DNA from: Gammaproteobacteria bacterium
Lineage (GTDB): Bacteria; Pseudomonadota; Gammaproteobacteria; PS1; Pseudothioglobaceae
Assembly (NCBI GenBank): GCA_015658965.1
Contig: DQNX01000007.1
Span: forward strand, 1-5,353
Length of the DNA stretch: 5,353 bases
Direction of reading: 5' to 3'
Positions 1-4,360 of this stretch are shown here, in pieces. The position numbers and the translations under genes were made by a program. Every line of letters starts with the position of its first letter. The first letter of the stretch is position 1. The notes under the pieces were generated by a model. The model was not told where the DNA came from, ran no database searches, and saw only the letters and a list, made by a program, of their open reading frames with translations.

Positions 1-515
1 GCTTTTCTAGAAATAACGATGTTGTTTCTAACTTCGTCCATCTTAATAACGATGGCTTCAATTTCTTGACCAGTAAGGTATGAGAAATCTTTAACCGGAC
101 GAACGTCAACCAATGAGCCTGGTAAGAAGGCTTTAACCACGCCAATATCAACGGTAAGGCCACCTTTAACAGCGCCAGTTACAATGCCGGTTACCACTTC
201 TTTAGAGTTCATTGCAGCTTCTAACGACTGCCAAAGCTTGATGCGCTTAGCATCTGAATGTGATAACAATGTATTGCCCAGGCCATCGTCGATTGACTTA
301 AGTGCGACTTCTACAATATCCCCTTCTGCAACTTCGATTTCACCTTGTGCATTTTTAAATTCGTCCAGAGAGATAAAGCCCTCTGATTTTAAGCCAACAT
401 TAACAATCGCTTTTTCACGATTAATACTGACGACAGTACCCATTAATAAGGCACCTACTTTTACGTTTTGTTGTTCTACACTGTTTTCAAACAGTTCGGC
501 AAATGATTCTGACAT
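1..515 (-). CDS. rpsA: 30S ribosomal protein S1, N-terminal part (3' end cut by window edge)
   Basis: S1 binds single-stranded, often A/U-rich mRNA on the 30S subunit and helps initiate translation of weakly structured or SD-poor messages. The minus-strand frame opens at ATG 515-513 and stays open to the left edge, giving 171 whole codons of a protein usually about 550-560 residues long. It begins MSESFAELFENS, very close to E. coli S1 (MTESFAQLFEES). The first S1/OB domain spans about residues 20-86 and includes GLKSEGFI and EFKNAQGE. The second spans about 104-170 and includes VKGGLTVD, AFLPGSLVDVRP and the terminal RNNIVISRKA. These two N-terminal domains normally dock S1 on the ribosome through S2, while the RNA-binding repeats lie beyond the edge. 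It is the last visible gene of the minus-strand operon, 91 nt after cmk. No frameshift is seen. Identification is secure. Confidence 0.97.
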   Translation of the reverse strand, partial: MSESFAELFENSVEQQNVKVGALLMGTVVSINREKAIVNVGLKSEGFISLDEFKNAQGEIEVAEGDIVEVALKSIDDGLGNTLLSHSDAKRIKLWQSLEAAMNSKEVVTGIVTGAVKGGLTVDIGVVKAFLPGSLVDVRPVKDFSYLTGQEIEAIVIKMDEVRNNIVISRK

Positions 516-520
516 AGTTT

Positions 521-524
521 CTTC
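521..524 (-). promoter_or_regulatory. Degenerate ribosome-binding site of rpsA (GAAG)
   Basis: The mRNA just before the rpsA start reads CAAAGAAGAAACU-AUG. The best anti-SD match is GAAG at -9 to -6, with no GGAG or AGGA. E. coli rpsA also uses a GAAG element in the same position, so the weak site is probably a conserved trait and not a wrong start. The S1-like N-terminus supports this ATG as the true start. Confidence 0.55.
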
Positions 525-531
525 TTTGATA

Positions 532-562
532 TTGACCGGTAAATTTCCAACAACGGTATCAA
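532..562 (-). promoter_or_regulatory. Bulged hairpin upstream of the rpsA start
   Basis: On the transcript, UUGA-UA-CCG (562 down to 554) can pair with CGG-UCAA (538 down to 532). That makes 7 base pairs with a 2-nt UA bulge and a 15-nt loop. The stem ends 16 nt before the rpsA AUG and leaves the A-rich GAAG region unpaired. A competing 5-bp stem, CCAAC with GUUGG (567-563 with 551-547), uses overlapping bases, so two alternative folds are possible. This was found by eye and no folding energy was computed. Confidence 0.4.
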
Positions 563-593
563 GTTGGGGGTTTTATCGGGTTAGTTTATTTAT

Positions 594-615
594 AAAGCTT
601 AACCGCTTAAGCTTT
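594..615 (-). repeat. Perfect 9-bp inverted repeat over the cmk stop codon
   Basis: The plus strand carries AAAGCTTAA (594-602), CCGC (603-606) and TTAAGCTTT (607-615), which is a perfect 9-bp stem with a 4-nt loop. In the transcript this hairpin contains the last two cmk codons (AAA GCU) and its UAA stop, with loop GCGG. It is followed by AUAAAUAAAC, not a U-run, so it does not look like a standard intrinsic terminator. It may mark a processing or stability boundary between cmk and rpsA mRNA. That function is inference. Confidence 0.6.
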
Positions 616-1275
616 GGTTAGTTCACTCACTTGAGTAATGACTTCATCAATCGATAACTCGGTGGTATCAATGATTAAAGCGTTATCAGCAGGCTTAAGT
701 GGAGAATGTTTACGTGAAGAATCACGTTCATCCCTAGCCACAACGTCTGCTAATATTTTTGAGATTATACCCTTGGAGCCCTGATTTTGCAATTGTTTTA
801 AGCGCCTATTGGCTCTCTCCTGTGCACTCGCTGTTAAAAATACTTTAAACCTTGTATCGGCAAAAACCACCGTCCCCATATCGCGGCCATCAGCCACCAA
901 ACCAGGTGCTTTTGCAAAAGCTTGTTGTCGTTTTAAAAGCGCGGCACGAACCACGCCAATTGAGGCAATGCGTGATGCCATTTCACCGGTTTGTTCGGTG
1001 CGTAAAACTTTTGAAACATCTTGCCCATCTAAATACACACTAACCAATTCACTGCCGACTTCGGTTTTAAATTCTAAATTAAGGTTGTTGGCCACTTCTA
1101 CCAGTGCAGATTCATCACTAATATCAATATTTCGACTATCGACTGCCAGTGCAAAGGCGCGATAAATGGCACCAGAATCGAGTAAATGCCAGCCTAATTT
1201 TTGTGCCATAATACGAGCAACTGTACCCTTGCCAACGCCACTAGGCCCATCAATGGTTAAGATGGGTACGCTCAT
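607..1275 (-). CDS. cmk: Cytidylate kinase (CMP/dCMP kinase)
   Basis: Cytoplasmic kinase that phosphorylates CMP and dCMP with ATP, recycling pyrimidine nucleotides from RNA turnover and phospholipid synthesis. At 222 residues it matches the bacterial family (E. coli 227). The P-loop is DGPSGVGKGT at residues 9-18. The substrate-side motif LLDSGAIYR lies at 31-39, with S34 and R39 placed like the CMP-binding Ser/Arg pair. ADGRDMGTVVF spans 128-138. The lid carries RDERDSSR at 181-188, with R181, D185 and R188 in the expected places. The ATG at 1275 overlaps the lysS stop as ATGA, which implies translational coupling and fixes the start. cmk followed by rpsA is the usual gammaproteobacterial order, but the preceding gene is commonly aroA, whereas here it is lysS. 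The gene appears intact. Confidence 0.97.
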   Translation of the reverse strand: MSVPILTIDGPSGVGKGTVARIMAQKLGWHLLDSGAIYRAFALAVDSRNIDISDESALVEVANNLNLEFKTEVGSELVSVYLDGQDVSKVLRTEQTGEMASRIASIGVVRAALLKRQQAFAKAPGLVADGRDMGTVVFADTRFKVFLTASAQERANRRLKQLQNQGSKGIISKILADVVARDERDSSRKHSPLKPADNALIIDTTELSIDEVITQVSELTKA

Positions 1276-2762
1276 TTAACTTCGGTTCGCATGTGCGGAA
1301 ACAATAAAACATCGCGGATGGATGGGGAGTCTGTAAAGAGCATCACTAACCTGTCAATCCCAATACCTTCGCCAGCGGTTGGCGGCATGCCGTATTCTAG
1401 TGCGCGGATATAGTCTGCATCATAATGCATGGCTTCATCATCGCCGGCGTCTTTTTCAGCCACTTGTGCCTTAAATCTCTCTGCTTGATCTTGGGCATCG
1501 TTAAGCTCAGAAAACCCGTTCGCTATCTCACGACCACCAATGAACAACTCAAAGCGATCAGTAATAAATGGATTGTCGTCATTGCGACGTGCCAATGGTG
1601 AGACTTCAGTTGGGTATTCGGTAATAAAGGTTGGTTGACTAAGTTTTTCTTCTACCGTTGCTTCAAAAATTTCAATTTGAATTTTTCCCAAGCCCCAATT
1701 TTCTTTAACGTCAATGCCCAGGCTTGAAGCGGTTGCTTTGGCGTTGGCCTCGTTCAAATCCTCGGCTTTAAAATTGGGATTGTATTCAAGAATTGAATCA
1801 AATACACTGATACGATTAAACGCCTTGGAGAAATCAAAATCATCATCTTGGTAATGGATGATTGAACTGCCACAGACATCAAGCGCAATACCGCGAAATA
1901 GCTTTTCAGTCAGATCCATTAAATCATGATAGGTGGCGTAGGCTTGGTAAAATTCAATCATGGTGAATTCTGGATTGTGGCGGGTTGACAGGCCTTCGTT
2001 TCTAAAATTACGATTAATCTCAAACACCCTATCCATACCGCCAACTACTAGGCGCTTAAGATAAAGCTCGGGGGCGATGCGCAAAAACATGGGCATATCT
2101 AGCGCATTATGGTGGGTCTCAAATGGCTTGGCGGTAGCGCCACCCGGAATGCTTTGCAACATCGGTGTTTCCACTTCCATAAAATCAGCCTCGTTAAAGA
2201 AATTACGAATATAACTAACTATTGCACTGCGACGCTTAAACGTATTGCGCGTTTGCTCGTTGATGATTAAATCGACATAACGCTGACGATAACGTGTTTC
2301 TTGATCAGATAGGCCGTGGAATTTTTCAGGTAGCGGGCGCAATGATTTGGTTAATAACCTAATATCACTTATGCGGATTGATAGCTCACCAACGTTGGTT
2401 TTAAACAAAGTGCCGGTAGCGCCGACAATATCACCAATATCCCATTTTTTAAACTGTTCATTATAAAAACCCTCAACCAATTCATCACGGGTTACAAATA
2501 GTTGAATTTGCGCCGATGAGTCTTGCAAAGTAGCAAAACTGGCCTTGCCCATGACGCGCTTAAGCATCATGCGCCCCGCTACTGACACCTTAACAGCTTT
2601 TTCTTCTAGCACTTCTTTAGAAAATCCATCATAATCATTAATGAGGTTTTTTGCCAAATACTCGGGTTTAAAATCATTAACAAAAGGATTGCCCATTTCT
2701 CTGAGTTTATCTAGCTTTGATTTTCTTTCAGTGATTAATTTGTTGTTGTCTTGATTGCTCAT
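1272..2762 (-). CDS. lysS: Lysyl-tRNA synthetase, class II
   Basis: Charges tRNA-Lys with lysine using ATP in the cytoplasm, normally as a homodimer. The 496 residues are close to E. coli LysS (505). An N-terminal helical piece is followed by the OB-fold anticodon-binding domain at about residues 58-140. The class II catalytic core then shows motif 1 around FMEVETPML (194-202), motif 2 from FEINRNFRNEGLSTRHNPEF (247-266), and motif 3 GEGIGIDRLVMLFTDSPSIR (464-483). PGGATAKPF (206-214) and IGGREIANGFSELNDA (408-423) are further hallmarks of bacterial LysRS. The start lies 9 nt after the TPR-gene stop. The sequence before it (CAATAAAAAATAACT) has no Shine-Dalgarno, so initiation probably relies on coupling or on A-rich S1-type recognition. 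The stop shares ATGA with cmk. LysS commonly follows prfB in E. coli relatives; that link is absent here. Confidence 0.98.
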   Translation of the reverse strand: MSNQDNNKLITERKSKLDKLREMGNPFVNDFKPEYLAKNLINDYDGFSKEVLEEKAVKVSVAGRMMLKRVMGKASFATLQDSSAQIQLFVTRDELVEGFYNEQFKKWDIGDIVGATGTLFKTNVGELSIRISDIRLLTKSLRPLPEKFHGLSDQETRYRQRYVDLIINEQTRNTFKRRSAIVSYIRNFFNEADFMEVETPMLQSIPGGATAKPFETHHNALDMPMFLRIAPELYLKRLVVGGMDRVFEINRNFRNEGLSTRHNPEFTMIEFYQAYATYHDLMDLTEKLFRGIALDVCGSSIIHYQDDDFDFSKAFNRISVFDSILEYNPNFKAEDLNEANAKATASSLGIDVKENWGLGKIQIEIFEATVEEKLSQPTFITEYPTEVSPLARRNDDNPFITDRFELFIGGREIANGFSELNDAQDQAERFKAQVAEKDAGDDEAMHYDADYIRALEYGMPPTAGEGIGIDRLVMLFTDSPSIRDVLLFPHMRTEVK

Positions 2763-2771
2763 AGTTATTTT

Positions 2772-3437
2772 TTATTGTTGAGTTTTATGTTCTAATTCTT
2801 GTTGTGCTAAGGTTTTTGCTTTTATTGAAGCCTGTTCAGATTCTTTCAATTTTCCCATACGTTTGAACAAAATGCTTTGATTATAATAAGCTTGATAAAA
2901 ATTTGCGTCTAATTCGATGGCTTGGGTTAAATCTTTTAACGCCAATTCGTCTTCTGATTTTTTCATGTAGGCATTGCCACGATTGTAAATGGCGGCAATA
3001 TAATGCGCATCTAATGCAATGGCTTGAGAGTAAGCGTTAATCGCCTCAGTGCTTTGATCAAGTCGATCATGGCAATTGCCTAAATTATTAAAAGCACCAG
3101 CATCTTTATTGTTAAGTGCAAGGGCTTTTTCAAAATACTCAATCGCCAAGTCAAATACTTCTTTTTCCTGTTCCATATAAGCCAAACAAAAGTAAGCCTC
3201 AGCACTGTTTGGGTTGGCTTTAATAGCGTTTAACATACTCTCAATTGCCAAATCATCATTGCCTTGTAATTGGTGTAAATTACCCAAACTGAGGTGTGCA
3301 TTAGCGCCAAGATCTTTGTCGATTGACGGATGCTTTAATAAAGCATTCCAAGCTTGAATAGCCTTTGATAACTCACCTTCTTTTTGGTAGGTGTAGGCGC
3401 TAACCATTAAATCACTCAGTTCGATTTCACTACTCAC
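2772..3437 (-). CDS. Soluble TPR-repeat protein of unknown specific function
   Basis: A 221-residue protein made almost entirely of tetratricopeptide repeats. Five units keep an exact 34-residue spacing, beginning near residues 44, 78, 112, 146 and 180, with typical signatures such as HLSLGNLHQLQGNDDLAI, AFNNLGNCHDRL and IYNRGNAYMKK. A more divergent first unit spans about 10-40 (AYTYQKEGELSKAIQAW). The tail after residue 208 is polar and charged (QQELEHKTQQ). There is no signal peptide or membrane helix, so it is probably cytoplasmic and acts as a protein-binding scaffold. The start is GTG at 3437, overlapping the preceding TGA as GTGA; the next in-frame Met (residue 11) would cut into the first repeat. 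No SD is visible, which fits coupled translation. It is not CcmI despite the nearby ccmH, because the N-terminal membrane anchors are missing. The partner is unknown. Confidence 0.9.
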   Translation of the reverse strand: MSSEIELSDLMVSAYTYQKEGELSKAIQAWNALLKHPSIDKDLGANAHLSLGNLHQLQGNDDLAIESMLNAIKANPNSAEAYFCLAYMEQEKEVFDLAIEYFEKALALNNKDAGAFNNLGNCHDRLDQSTEAINAYSQAIALDAHYIAAIYNRGNAYMKKSEDELALKDLTQAIELDANFYQAYYNQSILFKRMGKLKESEQASIKAKTLAQQELEHKTQQ

Positions 3438-3841
3438 GATACGCTAATAATGAGTTTTCTGTTATGAATGCCCGCACGATGTTCGTATAAAAATAAACCT
3501 TGGAATCCTCCTAAGGCTAGCTTTTTATTTTGAATTGGGATTGTTTTAGCTTCGCCAGTTAAAAGTGTGCGAATATGGCCCGACATGTCAAAATCACCTT
3601 CGTTGTTGTGTCGATAATCAGGATTAGCATCGGCAACATGGGTTTGAAAATAATCTTCAATATCTAGCAAAATATCAGGGTCTTCATTGCCTGTAATTAT
3701 GAGTGATGCTGAAGTGTGTGCAACAAACACGTGGCACAGTACACCATCAACACCAAATTGGGTGATGGTATCATTCACCAATTGGGTAATCTCAATAGCG
3801 CCACGTTTGGTGGTTTTAACCAATAACTCTTGTTGGTTCAC
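3434..3841 (-). CDS. yjbQ: YjbQ/UPF0047-family protein (secondary thiamine-phosphate synthase type)
   Basis: A 135-residue protein that covers the whole YjbQ family (E. coli YjbQ 138). Members are small oligomeric cytoplasmic proteins. Some show weak thiamine-phosphate synthase activity, but the physiological role is not settled. Conserved blocks are visible: VAHTSASLIIT (40-50) with H42, NEDPDILLDIE (52-62), HNNEGDFDMSGHI (78-90) with H78, D83 and H89, and GGFQGLFLYEHR (111-122) with H121. The conserved histidines likely form the metal or active-site cluster. Compared with E. coli, the Glu in the NEN.DP block is Gly51 and the Trp in GTWQG is Phe113. The start is GTG at 3841, overlapping the ccmH stop as GTGA, and the stop overlaps the TPR gene as GTGA. 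The family call is firm. The enzymatic label should be read as provisional. Confidence 0.92.
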   Translation of the reverse strand: MNQQELLVKTTKRGAIEITQLVNDTITQFGVDGVLCHVFVAHTSASLIITGNEDPDILLDIEDYFQTHVADANPDYRHNNEGDFDMSGHIRTLLTGEAKTIPIQNKKLALGGFQGLFLYEHRAGIHNRKLIISVS

Positions 3842-4308
3842 TTTAATAATTCCTTGGCTTTATCGGTGTTAACCATTTTGGTTTGGGTGCTTTGTTTTTT
3901 ATTTGATAGTGAGCGAATAAAAAAGAACAAACCCAGCCCTAAAAATACAAAGGGGCCCAGCCACAATAAATAAGTGTTTTTATTCACCGGTGGTTTAAAC
4001 ACCACAAAATCGCCGTAACGATCTACCATAAATTGTCGAATTTCATCATTGCTGTTGTCTTTAATAATCATACTTCTAACTTGCTGACGTAAATCTTTCG
4101 CCAAACCCGCGTTTGACCCGCCAATACTTTGGCCTTGACAAACGGGGCAACGGATCTCGTCAATTAAAGCACGATAACGCGTTTCTTGGACGTTATTTGA
4201 AAATTCATTGGCTTCAATGCTTTCTGCAGAAACCAGTTGGGAGTAGCTCATTAACAAGATCATGCTAACGATGCTCGCTAAGGCCTTGAGAGGTATAAAA
4301 TATCGCAT
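3838..4308 (-). CDS. ccmH: Cytochrome c-type biogenesis protein CcmH (short form)
   Basis: CcmH works in System I cytochrome c maturation as a membrane-anchored periplasmic thiol protein that, with CcmG and CcmF/CcmI, keeps apocytochrome CXXCH cysteines reduced for heme attachment. The 156-residue protein has a likely signal peptide: R2 and K8, hydrophobic core 9-20, cleavage after V-S-A28. The hallmark IRCPVCQGQSI lies at 52-62 with redox cysteines C54 and C57. The conserved block ...RYGDFVVFKPPV follows at 97-108. One transmembrane helix spans about 113-132 (YLLWLGPFVFLGLGLFFFI), followed by a basic cytoplasmic tail. The length fits the short CcmH form, not the E. coli CcmH-CcmI fusion. It is the first gene of the minus-strand operon and is cut off from other ccm genes by divergent uup. 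No SD precedes ATG 4308; M16 as start would destroy the signal peptide. Confidence 0.95.
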   Translation of the reverse strand: MRYFIPLKALASIVSMILLMSYSQLVSAESIEANEFSNNVQETRYRALIDEIRCPVCQGQSIGGSNAGLAKDLRQQVRSMIIKDNSNDEIRQFMVDRYGDFVVFKPPVNKNTYLLWLGPFVFLGLGLFFFIRSLSNKKQSTQTKMVNTDKAKELLK

Positions 4309-4360
4309 ACAAAAATAGTAAATATTGAATTAACCCAATTTTAACCCATGAGACTTCTGT
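4309..4360. promoter_or_regulatory. Divergent ccmH / uup intergenic promoter region
   Basis: These 52 A+T-rich bases must drive both directions unless transcription enters from outside. For ccmH (minus strand) the best pair is TTAAAA (4344-4339) and TACTAT (4320-4315) with an 18-bp spacer, 4 of 6 matches each. It would place the start of transcription at or next to the ccmH AUG. For uup (plus strand) the best pair is TTGAGA (4286-4291, inside ccmH) and TACAAA (4308-4313) with a 16-bp spacer, 5/6 and 4/6 matches, giving a leader of about 40 nt. Both are weak and were picked by eye. That promoters lie here is likely from gene orientation; the exact boxes are uncertain. Confidence 0.4.
4330..4348 (+). 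repeat. Tandem 8-bp direct repeat TTAACCCA, 11-bp period
   Basis: TTAACCCA occurs at 4330-4337 and again at 4341-4348, an offset of 11 bp, about one helical turn. The copies stay nearly alike one or two bases further on (AT versus T). They sit between the two divergent starts and overlap the weak -35 candidate of ccmH. This geometry would suit tandem binding by a regulator on one DNA face, but chance in A+T-rich DNA cannot be excluded. Confidence 0.4.

Larger units (their letters stand above)
516..606 (-). promoter_or_regulatory. rpsA leader / cmk-rpsA intergenic region
   Basis: This is the only sizeable gap in the minus-strand operon. Read as mRNA it begins with the second half of a hairpin spanning the cmk stop. 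It continues through an A/U-rich single-stranded stretch (AUAAAUAAAC) and a C-rich run, then a bulged hairpin, and ends with an A-rich segment holding GAAG before the AUG. In E. coli the rpsA leader is known to initiate without a canonical Shine-Dalgarno, using hairpins separated by A/U-rich stretches, and S1 represses its own translation there. The parallel here is inferred from layout, not from sequence alignment. I could not find a convincing sigma-70 promoter in this stretch, so rpsA may depend on readthrough from upstream or on a promoter inside cmk. Confidence 0.55.

Noticed and set aside
594..615. Intrinsic terminator between cmk and rpsA
   Set aside because: The stem is A+T-rich and neither strand has a U-run after it, so it lacks the features of a rho-independent terminator.
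184..621. 145-codon plus-strand open frame
   Set aside because: It lies antisense across the rpsA 5' end, the leader and the cmk 3' end. Its Ser/Thr-rich translation matches no family, while the opposite strand clearly encodes S1.
809..1165. Plus-strand open frames inside cmk (also 852-1043)
   Set aside because: Both are antisense shadows of the well-supported cmk gene, with no RBS or recognisable domain.
2772..3437. TPR protein as CcmI, given its nearness to ccmH
   Set aside because: CcmI has N-terminal transmembrane helices and a periplasmic TPR domain. This protein starts with polar, acidic residues and has no hydrophobic segment.
3687..3872. 61-codon plus-strand open frame over the yjbQ/ccmH junction
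   Set aside because: It is an antisense shadow of the conserved HTSASL region of YjbQ and has no independent support.
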